DNA of 64,000 nucleotides, from NCBI RefSeq assembly GCF_024172165.1, contig NZ_JAMZEB010000002.1, forward strand, positions 3,679,501-3,743,500. Reading direction: 5' to 3'. How positions within the stretch are numbered: position 1 is the first letter of the stretch; every line of letters starts with the position of its first letter. The position numbers were made by a program, and so were the translations under genes. Under the pieces are notes generated by a model. It was not told the origin of the DNA. It ran no database searches and saw only the letters and a program-made list of their open reading frames with translations. The stretch is from Nonomuraea thailandensis. GTDB lineage: Bacteria > Actinomycetota > Actinomycetes > Streptosporangiales > Streptosporangiaceae. Shown piece by piece: positions 45,928-54,443 of this stretch.

Positions 45928-47320
45928 GATCTGTGGATCACCGGGAGAGGGGTGTACCTTCCCGGTGATCATGTGATTCCACCAAGCATGACCGACGCGC
46001 CAACGTCGGCCGGAAAGGCACACCCGTGCTCACCGTAGTCCCTGACCCCGCTGACCGCGACCACACCGCCGTCACTCCCGCCCCGACGCCCGCGCTCATC
46101 GACGAGCTGGTGCGCGAGGGCGCCCGCCGGATGCTCGCCGAAGCGCTCAAGGCCGAGGTCGACGCCTACATCGCCGCCTTCGCCGACGAGCGTGACGAGG
46201 TCGGCCGGCGCCTGGTCGTGCGCAACGGCTATCACCAGCCCCGGCAGGTGCTGACCAGCGCGGGCGCAATCGAGGTGCACGCCCCACGCGTCAACGACAA
46301 GCGCGTCGACGAGGCGATTGGGGAGCGCCGGCGCTTCTCCTCGTCCATCCTGCCGCCGTGGTGCCGTAAGAGCCCGGCCATCACCGAGGTGCTGCCGCTG
46401 CTCTACCTGCATGGCCTGTCCACCGGCGACTTCGTGCCCGCGCTGGGTCAGTTCCTCGGCACCGGCAACGGGCTGTCGGCGCCGGTCATCACCAAGCTCA
46501 CCGAGCAGTGGAAGGCCGAGCAGCGTGCCTTCGCTGCCCGTGACCTGTCCGGTGTCGACTATGTCTATCTGTGGGCTGATGGCATTCACGTCAACATCCG
46601 CCTGGAGGAGCACAGACTCTGCCTGCTGGTGCTGATCGGGGTGCGCGCCGACGGCCGTAAGGAACTCATCGCCCTCACCGACGGCTACCGCGAATCGACC
46701 GAATCCTGGGCCGACCTGCTGCGCGATTGCGCCCGGCGCGGCATGTCCGCTCCGGTGCTCGCCATCGGGGACGGCGCGCTCGGCTTCTGGTCCGCGCTGG
46801 CCGAGGTGTTTCCACAGGCTAGAGCGCAGAGGTGCTGGTTTCACAAGATCGCCAACGTGCTCGGGGCGCTGCCGAAGTCGGCTCACCCGGGTGCGAAGAA
46901 GGCTCTCGCGGACATCTGGAACGCCGAGAGCAAGGACCACGCGCTGGCCGCGGTCGCCGCCTTCGAGGGCCACCTACGGCGCCAAGTTTCCAAGAGCCGC
47001 CGCCAAGATCACCGACGACCTGGAAGAACTAATGGCCTTCTACGACTACCCGGCCGAGCACTGGCGGCACCTGCGCACCACCAATCCGATCGAGTCCACG
47101 TTCGCCACCGTCCGGCACCGCACCAAGGTCACCAAGGGACCCGGCTCCCGCGCCGCCGGCCTGGCCATGGCCTTCAAACTGATCGAATCCGCCCAATCCC
47201 GCTGGCGTGCGGTCAACGGCGCCCACCTGGTCGCCCTGGTCCGCGCCGGGGCCACCTTCATCGACGGCAAGCTCGTCGAACGTCTTGTGGCACCCAAGGA
47301 TGGGAACCCTCCGATCCACC
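45928..47320 (+). mobile_element. IS256-family element, transposase frameshifted
   Basis: The left end has GTGGATCACCGGG, matched at the right by CCCTCCGATCCAC (10 of 13 positions inverted). A second copy of this left end is at 26580-26707. Flanking bases (TGAGATCT and CGCTACGC) do not form a target duplication, so at least one flank was rearranged. It separates the LysR gene from the coiled-coil gene. Confidence 0.75.
46026..47320 (+). pseudogene. IS256-family (Mutator-like) transposase, one frameshift
   Basis: The first frame carries the N-terminal domain (RMLAEALKAEVDAYIAAF), the first catalytic Asp in VYLWADGIHVNIR and the second in LAIGDGALGFWSAL, and QRCWFHKIANVL. Near 46975 an extra base breaks the frame after AAVAAFEG. 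Homology resumes in another frame with TYGAKFPRAAAKITDDLEEL, the catalytic Glu in TNPIESTFATVRHRT and a normal tail, with stop at 47376 beyond the element end. The frame that continues past the shift runs on through antisense DNA for hundreds of codons, which is an artefact. Confidence 0.85.
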
Positions 47321-47321
47321 G

Positions 47322-48326
47322 CTACGCCTCCGATGCTGCTGGTGTGGTGATGCCAGGAGCCTCGGGTTTGCTCTGATCCGGGGCGCGATGGGATTGATGC
47401 TCACGCAGGAGCGCCTGTGCAACGGCGACGGCCGTAACGGCCTCTTCGCGTTGCTGGTGGGCGCTCTTCAGCGCGCTCGCGAGCTCGGCGAGTTCGCCTC
47501 GCAGGCGTTCGGTCTCGCCGACGGACGCGGCTCTTGCTTGGTCGGCGAGGGTCCGGGCCTGCTCGGCCACGGCGGCCGCGGTGACGGCTTGCTCGCGCCG
47601 CTGTTGTTCGGCGGTGAGCGCCTGGCGCAGCCGGTCGGCCTCCTCGGCGTGCACCCCGGCCATGCCGCGAGCCTGGTCGCGTTCCTGCTCGGCTTTCCGG
47701 GTCCGGGCTTCCTGTTCGATCAGTTGGCGACGGAGGTCGGCGAGCTCGTGCTGCTGGTCGCTGGTCTGCTGTTCCAACTCGGTGATGCGGGCGGTCGCGG
47801 TGGCGTGCAGTTCGGTGAGTTCGGTGGTTCGCCTGCGGGCGGTGTCCCGGTCGTGCTCGGCCTGACGCTGCCGGTCGGCGGCTTCGGTGGCGCGTTGCTC
47901 GGCTCGGGTGCGGGCGTTCTGGTGCTCGCCGACCTGTCGCCAGGCCTCCTGCTCGCGCTCCTCGGCACGGTCACGGGCGATCTCGGCCTGGGCGCGGACC
48001 TGCTCGGCCGCGGCGATCCGGGTGGTGGCCGTGTTGGCCGCAGTGGTGGCGCGTTGCTCGGCCGCCGCGGCGGCGGCGCGGGCTTCCTCGGCGGCCTGTT
48101 CGGCGGCCTCCACCTGGGCCAGCGCGCCGCGGTTCAGCTCGGCCAGCTGGGCGCGCAGCGCTTCCTGGGCGGCCTGCCACTGCTCGCCGGCCGCCAGCAG
48201 CGGCGCGAGCAGGTCCTGGGTGCGCAGCAGCGCGTTCGTTACGGGGACGGCGTGCACGGTGGTGCGCGCCCGGTAGGCGGCGGCCCGGCAGGCGTCGCTG
48301 CAGTACTTGGCGCGGCAGCCGGGCAT
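47322..48326 (-). pseudogene. zinc-finger/coiled-coil protein, 5'-truncated (KfrA-like)
   Basis: About 334 codons remain. They begin inside a zinc-finger: GCRAKYCSDACRAAAYRAR keeps the second half of a CxxC..CxxxC-type motif, while the first CxxC is missing. Then comes a long Ala/Glu/Arg coiled coil (about 45-310) and a polar tail ending at 47322, three bases from the IS256 end. The ATG at 48326 is probably a chance start. The full-length relative is at 51640-52938. Long alpha-helical DNA-binding proteins such as plasmid KfrA share this plan and bind their own promoters. It lies divergent from a tyrosine recombinase truncated at the same point. Confidence 0.65.
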
Positions 48327-49286
48327 ACCGCCGCCGACTACACCCTCAGCGCCCGCACCCAGGAGCGGATCGCCGACGGCGTGCCCGCCAACACCCGCCG
48401 CGCCTACGCCCGCCAATGGGCGACCTTCAACGCCTGGTGCGCCGAGCACGGCCGCATCGCGCTGCCCGCCACTGCGCACACGCTGGCCGAATACACCTCT
48501 GGGCTGTGCGAGGCTGGCCAGGCCCCGGCCAGCATCGAACAGGCCATCGCCGCGGTGCGCACCATGCACCGCCTCGCCGGTCACCTCGGACGGCCCGCCA
48601 CCGAATCCGCCCGCCTGGCCCTGCGCGCCTACAAACGCCAGCGCGCCGAAGCCGGCGGACGCGGCCAGCGCGAGGCCCCGCCCATCACCATCGACGCCCT
48701 GCGCGCCATGGTGTCCGCCTGCGACCTGGACACCCCGATCGGGCGGCGCGACCGGCTGCTGCTGGTGCTCGGCCTGGCCCTGATGGGCCGCCGCAGCGAA
48801 CTCGTCGCCCTGCAGCGGGAGGACGTGCGCGAGGTCGCCGACGGGCTCGAGGTCACCATCCGCACCTCCAAGACCGACAAGGACTCCGCGGGCGAGACCA
48901 TCGCCATTCCGCGCGGCAGCCATCCGCTGACCGACCCCGTCGCCGCCTGGCGCGACTGGCTTAATGTGCTTGACCAGGCCGGACACACCTCAGGAAGATT
49001 GCTGCGCCGCATCAACCGGCACGGCACGATCGGCCCCTCGCTCGGCGCCGACGCCGTCAACACCATCGTCCGCGACCTCGCCGTCCGCGCCGGGGTGCCC
49101 TCCGCCGACACCGTCACCGCGCACAGCCTGCGCGCCGGCGGCGCCACCGTCGCCTACGCCGCCGGCGTCCCGGTCGCGGTCATCGCCAAGCACGGCCGCT
49201 GGGCCCCCGCTTCACCCGTGGTTTTGCGGTACATCAGGGCCGTGGACCGCTGGCGGGACAACGCCATGCGCAATGTGGGGCTCTGA
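48327..49286 (+). pseudogene. tyrosine recombinase/integrase lacking its start
   Basis: About 319 codons. A core-binding domain (NTRRAYARQWATFNAWCAEH; about 15-100) is followed by the catalytic domain with Arg in GRRSELVAL, the box AHSLRAGGAT, KHGRWAP and Tyr in VVLRYIRAVDRW. All catalytic residues are intact. The frame is open upstream through unrelated antisense sequence, but no start codon precedes ADYTLSARTQERIADGVPAN, so roughly the first 10-20 residues and the ribosome-binding site are lost at about 48326. The same breakpoint cuts the divergent coiled-coil gene, so one deletion removed the shared intergenic region. Confidence 0.75.
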
Positions 49287-49966
49287 CCAGCCAAAACGCG
49301 CAAAACAGCAGGTGTGCAGGCTCATGAAACTTAGGTGACTCGTCCCAACAGATGCGCAGGTTGACGGCCACACACGCGGTCCTCGCTGTCATAGTTCTGC
49401 GTTTCCGCTGTCAACGAACCTGCGCGTCACACGGGGAGCACCAGTGACTAACGGCGTGGACACTACCCGACGAACCTGCTGGTGAGACGCTCATTGGTCA
49501 CCGAACTGTCCTCGTGGTGGTCATCACTTGTCCTACGATGCCGCCAGGTATCTACCATGATCGACAGCCCAGGCGAGGAACGTCGGCTCGAGCAATCGAA
49601 CAAGCCCATACGACGCCGGACACAGCCGCTGCCTGGCAAATCTGCAGGTCAGAGACTTTCTCCAGAGCCCGTGTCGGCAAGGAGAAGTATTTCCAAAAAT
49701 TCAGCGACCAGAATATGGTGCCTAATGAAGAGGCCGAGAATCCGGCAAGCGCCGACCCTCGACCCCAAAAAGAAAATTAAAATTCACGTTTCTGCCAAAA
49801 CGATAATTTTAAACACCATAAGAAATTAAATGCCAACTAGTGCTGCCGCGTGAGAATCTGGTCAAATGGTTACATGTAAGGCAATGCGCACATGGCTAGG
49901 CCAGCTGAGTGACAAGACGTGACCAATGAAGTGACAGGCAATGACGAACCTGCAGGACAGCTAGAT
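49287..49966. other. AT-rich island with GTGAC repeats
   Basis: 680 bases with markedly lower GC content than the rest of the window, especially 49660-49850 (runs such as AAAATTAAAATT). An 8-bp inverted repeat TTAAAATT/AATTTTAA lies at 49777-49784 and 49805-49812. Near 49911-49946, GTGAC recurs three times at 11-12-base spacing. A plus frame at 49650-49780 (KEKYFQKFSDQNMVPNEE) might be part of a foreign gene. No complete gene is seen. Confidence 0.5.
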
Positions 49967-51477
49967 GCAACGCCGTTCAGTTAAGGGAGAGGGCCGTTCG
50001 TCAAGACCGGTGAACGAAGGAGCGGAGCCGCTGTAGAAGAGGTCTGTCACTCCAAGACATCCTCACCACAGGAGCTCCGCTGTTGGAACAGGTTGCCATA
50101 CAACGAACGGCCGGGGTAGCGGCTGGGGTGTTCGCGCCGGGACACCTGGGTGAACTGACCCGGATCATCCCGTTCGAGATGGTCGATGAGGTGCTGGCGG
50201 AGACGCGTGCGCTGGAGCGCAGGATCCGGCTGGTGCCGGCCCGGGTCACGGTCTACCTGCTGCTGGCAGGCGCGTTGTTCACCGGACTGGGCTACCGGCA
50301 GGTCTTTGACCGGCTGTGTGCCGGGCTGGCGCACCTGGCCCCGGTACGGCCCAGCGGCAGCGCTCTTCGCCAAGCCCGCCAGCGGCTCGGGCCGGCCCCG
50401 ATGAAGGCACTGTTCGACCTGGTCAGCGGTCCTGCGGTGACGACCGCTGCGGCAGGATGGTGGCGGGGACTGCGGGTGGTCGCCGTCGACGGCACCCTGC
50501 TGCCGGTCCCGGACTGTCCGGCCAACCTGGCGGTGTTCACCCGGCAGCGGCTTGGCAACGGAACCTCGGGCTACCCGCAACTGCGTCTGGCCGCGCTGGT
50601 GGCCTGCGGGACCCGGTCGATGATCGGGGCGGTGTTCGGACCCGCCACGATCGGCGAGCTGGACTACGCCCGTCGTCTGGCCGCCCAGCTGCGGGCCGGG
50701 ATGCTCCTGCTGGGCGATCGGAACTTCGCCGCCACCGACCTGCTCAACCGGCTGGCCGCCACCGGCGCCGACCTGCTGGTGCGCTGCAAGTCCGGCCGCA
50801 CCCTGCCCGCCGTGGCCCGCTGCCGAGACGGCTCGGTCCTGGCCCGGCTCGGCGCGCTGACCGTCCGCGTCATCGACGCCGAGATCACCATCCGCACCGC
50901 GGCGGGCACCCGCACCGGCCACTACCGGCTGCTGACCACCCTCACCGATCCCGCTCGCCACCCGGCGGCCGATCTCATCCGGCTCTACCACGAGCGCTGG
51001 GAGATCGAAACCGCCTACGCCGAGCTGAAGTCCACCATCCTGAGCGGACACGTCCTGCGGGCGCGCACCCCTGACGGCATCGAACAGGAGGTCTGGGCCC
51101 TGCTGACCGCCTACCAGGTCCTGCGGACCGCGATGACCGACGCCACCGACAGCGTCCCGGGCACCGACCCAGACCGGGCCGGCTTCACGATCGCCCTGAG
51201 CGCCGCCCGCGACCAGCTCATTCTGGCCGCCGGCGTCATCACCGGCACCGACATCGACCTGATCGGCACCATCGGCCGTCACGTCCTGACCCAGCTCCTG
51301 CCCGCCCGGCGAGTCCGCACCAAAGACCGCATCGTCAAACGCGCGATCTCCAAATACAACGCCCGCGGACCCGCCATCGACCGGACCACCTACAAGGCCA
51401 CCATCAGCATCAACATGCTTCCGGCCAGCCCTTGACACCGCTACCTCAGCTCTAACTGAACGGCGTTGCAGCTAGAT
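49959..51477 (+). mobile_element. complete IS4-family insertion sequence with 8-bp target duplication
   Basis: An element of 1503 bp (49967-51469) with perfect 17-bp terminal inverted repeats, GCAACGCCGTTCAGTTA and its complement, flanked on both sides by AGCTAGAT (49959-49966 and 51470-51477). The intact ends, duplication and open transposase frame indicate a recent insertion by a likely functional element. Confidence 0.95.
50083..51435 (+). CDS. IS4-family transposase
   Basis: A 450-residue DDE transposase. An N-terminal domain (HLGELTRIIPFEMVDEVLAE, RRIRLVPARVTVYLLLAGAL) precedes the catalytic core with Asp in VVAVDGTLLPVPD, Asp in LLLGDRNFAATDLL and the YREK-like Glu motif YHERWEIETAYAELKSTIL. 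The C-terminal tail is IVKRAISKYNARGP. The TTG at 50083 follows AGGAG with a nine-base spacing. The frame is intact throughout. A degraded relative occupies 27185-28434. Confidence 0.92.
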   Translation: MEQVAIQRTAGVAAGVFAPGHLGELTRIIPFEMVDEVLAETRALERRIRLVPARVTVYLLLAGALFTGLGYRQVFDRLCAGLAHLAPVRPSGSALRQARQRLGPAPMKALFDLVSGPAVTTAAAGWWRGLRVVAVDGTLLPVPDCPANLAVFTRQRLGNGTSGYPQLRLAALVACGTRSMIGAVFGPATIGELDYARRLAAQLRAGMLLLGDRNFAATDLLNRLAATGADLLVRCKSGRTLPAVARCRDGSVLARLGALTVRVIDAEITIRTAAGTRTGHYRLLTTLTDPARHPAADLIRLYHERWEIETAYAELKSTILSGHVLRARTPDGIEQEVWALLTAYQVLRTAMTDATDSVPGTDPDRAGFTIALSAARDQLILAAGVITGTDIDLIGTIGRHVLTQLLPARRVRTKDRIVKRAISKYNARGPAIDRTTYKATISINMLPASP

Positions 51478-51599
51478 GACCAGTCTCAGTTGCCATGCGA
51501 TCCGGACGCCTCTTGGCTCATGACCAGTTACTTGCGGGAATTCTGCCTTCTCGCAAGTTGCTCGCCACCTCGCGCCACGCAACGGATCGTTTTTTCTGA

Positions 51600-51639
51600 T
51601 TTCTATTTTCTAGAAAATCGAAAATGCTAGACTGCTGGA
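51600..51639 (+). promoter_or_regulatory. palindromic operator and leaderless promoter of the coiled-coil gene
   Basis: The 14-base perfect palindrome ATTTTCTAGAAAAT (51605-51618) extends as an imperfect 24-base palindrome to 51600-51623. TAGACT (51628-51633) is a good -10 hexamer, six bases before GTG 51640, which suggests a leaderless transcript. The palindrome covers the -35 area, the right place for self-repression. Confidence 0.6.
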
Positions 51640-52938
51640 GTGACAGCAGAGACCAGCCTGGTAACGCCTTGTCAGCACTGTGGTGCGCCGATCGAGCAGC
51701 GGCGGGGGAGGGGGCGGCCCAAGGCGTACTGTCCTGAGAAGGACTGCCAGGCCGCGGCCAAGCGGGAGCGGGAGTTGCGGCGGGCCACCCCCGGGTTGGA
51801 AGGGGCGTTGGCCCGGGCGGAGCAGCTGTACGACCGGATGGAGAGCGGGCTTGCCGCGGCGATCGAGCCGCTGGCGCGGGCGCTGGCCGAGGAGCTGAGT
51901 CCTGCCGGGGTCGAGGCCAAGCTGAGCGCTGTGCAGGCCGAGGCGCACACGCGGGTGGCGATCGCGCGTACCGAGCGGGAGCAGGCCTTCGAGCAGGTAC
52001 GGATCGCGCGCGAGGCCACCGAGCACGCCCGCCGGCAGACGGCTGAGATGCGGGTGCGGCTTGAAGAGGCCGAGCAGGAGCGCGACACGGCGCTGGGTGA
52101 CGCTGAGCGGGCGCGGGAGCAGGCGCTGGCCGCGTTGCGTGAGGCCGCGAGCACTGAGCGGCAGGCGTTGCAGGCGGCCGAGGAGGCCAAGCGGCGTGCG
52201 GAGCTGGCCGAGCGCCGGGCTGAGGAGGCGGCGCGGCGGGTCGAGCTGATCGAGCAGGCCAGGGATCAGGCGGTGCAGGAGCTGGCCGAGCGGGTCGAGC
52301 TGGCCGGTCGGCAGGTGGAGGAGGCACGGGCCGAAGCTGTTCAGGCGCGAGAGGAGGCTCGCGCCGAAGCCGAACAAACGAGGGAAGAGGCGCGGGCCGC
52401 GGTCGTGCAGGCGCAGGAGGAGGCGCGGGCCGGAGTTGTGCAGGCGCGGGAGGAGGCTGCGCTGGCCCGTGAGGAACGGGATCGTGCACGGGAGGAGACG
52501 GTGGCGGCCGTGCAGGCGCGTGAGCAGGCCGAACGTGAGGTGATCGGGGCTCGGGCGCGTGAGGAGGCCGCCGTGCAGGAGCGGGAGCGGGCCGTCGAGC
52601 GGGCCGTCAAGGCCGAGCGGGCCGTGGCCGGAGCCGAGCGGGACCGTGCGGTGGCGCTCAAGGACGCCGCGCAGGCGGCGGAGGAGGCGGAACGGCTGGC
52701 CGGGAGGGTCACGTCCCTGGAAGACGAAGGGGCTGCGGCCGTGGTCCGGGAGCGCAAGGCGGTGTCGCGGGAGAAGTCGCGGGCCGATGCCGCGGTCAAG
52801 GAGCGGGATCGGGTTCAGGGAGAGTTGCGGTTGGAGCGGATCCGGCTGGAGGATCTGCGGGCGGAACTGGAGGCCGCACGGGCGGAGGCGGCGCAGTTGC
52901 GGGAGCGCGCGGTGGCGGCGGAGATGCGTTCGGCGTGA
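51640..52938 (+). CDS. zinc-finger plus long coiled-coil protein (KfrA-like), full length
   Basis: A 432-residue protein. Residues 9-40 form a Cys4-type finger: CQHCGAPIEQRRGRGRPKAY followed by CPEKDC. From about 55 to 425 the sequence is an almost uninterrupted Ala/Glu/Arg coiled coil with heptads and no membrane segment. This is an inferred DNA-binding head on a long helical rod, as in plasmid KfrA or TnpC-like accessory proteins. I do not know its function. It stands alone between the complete IS4 element and relic DNA, with its own palindromic promoter. A truncated paralogue beside a tyrosine recombinase is at 47322-48326. The GTG start lacks a normal ribosome-binding site. Confidence 0.75.
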   Translation: MTAETSLVTPCQHCGAPIEQRRGRGRPKAYCPEKDCQAAAKRERELRRATPGLEGALARAEQLYDRMESGLAAAIEPLARALAEELSPAGVEAKLSAVQAEAHTRVAIARTEREQAFEQVRIAREATEHARRQTAEMRVRLEEAEQERDTALGDAERAREQALAALREAASTERQALQAAEEAKRRAELAERRAEEAARRVELIEQARDQAVQELAERVELAGRQVEEARAEAVQAREEARAEAEQTREEARAAVVQAQEEARAGVVQAREEAALAREERDRAREETVAAVQAREQAEREVIGARAREEAAVQERERAVERAVKAERAVAGAERDRAVALKDAAQAAEEAERLAGRVTSLEDEGAAAVVRERKAVSREKSRADAAVKERDRVQGELRLERIRLEDLRAELEAARAEAAQLRERAVAAEMRSA

Positions 52939-53317
52939 CGCCCATCGCCCCTTGCGCTGCCAGGTGACGGAATGGCCGTCGGCCTCCCCCGCGTGCTGTA
53001 CGCGTGTCCGGCCCCTCCCTGCGCTGCACCTGTTGGGGACGGGTGCCCGCCCTTCTCGCGTGTTGCACGTGGCTGGGGCGGAGGCCCCGCATTTCATGCG
53101 CTGCGCCTGGCGGACATGGGGTTGGTGTGACCCCGCGCCTACCTCGCCGCGCTGGACCGCGGCGGGAACGCGTTCGGCGGGACACCGCTCCCCGCCGCCG
53201 CGCTCAACGTGGACGACGTGCTGCCGCGCAGCAAGCACATCAACCGCTGATGACCGCTGTGGGCAACGCCCCGATGAGGGGTTCTCGCCGGCGGCGATGC
53301 GACGGCCCGTCCAGGAG
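52939..53317. other. non-coding stretch with relic scraps
   Basis: 380 bases. A plus-strand scrap (AYLAALDRGGNAFGGTPLPA, stop at 53250) looks like the end of an unknown protein. GCGCTGC recurs three times between 52960 and 53105. No complete gene. Confidence 0.4.
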
Positions 53318-53660
53318 TCAGGGGCTGGGCAGTACAGTGATCACCCGCTTGCCGCGTGCACGCCCGGTCCCAACCAGTTGGTGAGCCTGGCCGATGTCTC
53401 CAGCGGGTGGACGTCCCCGGCGATCGGCCGGACGGCCTCCCGGTCCACGTGCCGGGCCAGTGCGGTGAGGTCCGCTCGCCGCGAGCGGGCCATCATCGCC
53501 CGCACGCGCGGCCCCGGCGTGACGATCGAACGCATCGCGTATCCCGTGCCGCGGCCGGCGGTGGTCATCGTCCGGCCGCCCCGGCGCGGCAGGCGGCGAT
53601 ACCGGCCGAGCTCGTAGTCGCGGTCTGCCTCGGTGCCGCCGGCGATGACGGTGCACTGCC
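53318..53660 (-). pseudogene. C-terminal fragment of a zinc-type alcohol dehydrogenase/quinone reductase
   Basis: Minus-strand frames give MMARSRRADLTALARHVDRE and VRPIAGDVHPLETSARLT, then in a second frame AHQLVGTGRARGKRVITVLPSP to the stop at 53318. This is the usual end of an MDR-family oxidoreductase, split by a frameshift. The nucleotide-binding and catalytic parts are missing. Confidence 0.6.
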
Positions 53661-53680
53661 TGGCCAGGAGGCGGGAAGTG

Positions 53681-54373
53681 TCACGCCGGCGGCCGGGCCA
53701 GCTTGGCGGCCACGGCGTCGAGGACCCAGTCGAGGCCGGTCGCGAAGGACTCCTCGGCGTCCACCTCCGTGCCGTCGTGCACGAACTTGGCCACGGCCGG
53801 GAAGCGGCCGGTGGCCAGCATCCGCATCACGTGCGGGCCGGAGGCGCGCTGCCAGTCGCGATCGGACAGGCCCGTGGCGCGCTCGGCCCGCAGGTTCGCG
53901 ATCTCGCGTCTGATCGCGCCGGTGATGTAGGCGCTGACGGTCTCCACGGCGCGCAGGACGGTGTCGAGGTCGGCGAGGCCGTCGAGGGCGGCCAGTGTGG
54001 CCTCGGCCACGGCGAGGGCGTTCGGGCCCAGTGCCGGACGGCCGCCGAGCAGGTCGGCCAGCCATTCGTGGCGGAGGGTGGCCTGCCTGGTGAGGTGGGC
54101 GCGCACGCGCAGCGCCTCCCGCCAGTCGCCGGGCTGCTCCTCGGGGAGGAGCTCGGCGTGGACCTCGTCCACCATGAGGTCGAACAGCTCCTCCTTGGTG
54201 GAGATGTATCCGTAGAGCCGCATCGGGCCGGCGTCGAGGCGGGCGGCGACCTTGCGCAACGACACCGCCTCCAGCCCGCCCTCGTCGGCCAGCGCGATGG
54301 CGGCGGCGACGATGCGTTCCCGGTCGAGGGGCGCGGGGCGGGTTGGCGGCTCCGGCCGGTCCCACACAGTCAT
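53681..54373 (-). CDS. TetR/AcrR-family repressor
   Basis: A 230-residue regulator. The helix-turn-helix (about 18-65) reads RERIVAAAIALADEGGLEAV, then SLRKVAARLDAGPMRLYGYI. The C-terminal ligand domain is of the TetR_C_1 type, as in TetR itself (DEVHAELLPEEQPGDWREAL region). The start is ATG 54373 or an in-frame ATG three codons earlier. It is divergent from a TetX-like FAD monooxygenase with only about 50 bases between, so it almost certainly represses that gene and itself. Confidence 0.9.
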   Translation of the reverse strand: MTVWDRPEPPTRPAPLDRERIVAAAIALADEGGLEAVSLRKVAARLDAGPMRLYGYISTKEELFDLMVDEVHAELLPEEQPGDWREALRVRAHLTRQATLRHEWLADLLGGRPALGPNALAVAEATLAALDGLADLDTVLRAVETVSAYITGAIRREIANLRAERATGLSDRDWQRASGPHVMRMLATGRFPAVAKFVHDGTEVDAEESFATGLDWVLDAVAAKLARPPA

Positions 54374-54389
54374 GCGGCACATCGTACTG

Positions 54390-54443
54390 TTGCGATACGC
54401 CGTCTTCTGTCAATACAGTGTATCGACATGAGACAGCGTATCG
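54390..54443. promoter_or_regulatory. TetR operator half-sites and monooxygenase promoter
   Basis: CGATAC at 54393-54398 is matched by GTATCG at 54420-54425 and again at 54438-54443. TTGCGA (54390-54395), an 18-base spacer and TACAGT (54414-54419) form a promoter eight bases before ATG 54428, suggesting a leaderless message. The half-sites overlap both hexamers. Confidence 0.55.

Noticed and set aside
45928..47328. Target-site duplication of the IS256-type element
   Set aside because: The eight bases flanking each side differ (TGAGATCT and CGCTACGC), so a duplication cannot be supported.
52000..53238. Long Leu/Pro/Arg-rich minus-strand frames
   Set aside because: They are the complement of the coiled-coil gene; repetitive Ala/Glu/Arg codons keep all frames open.
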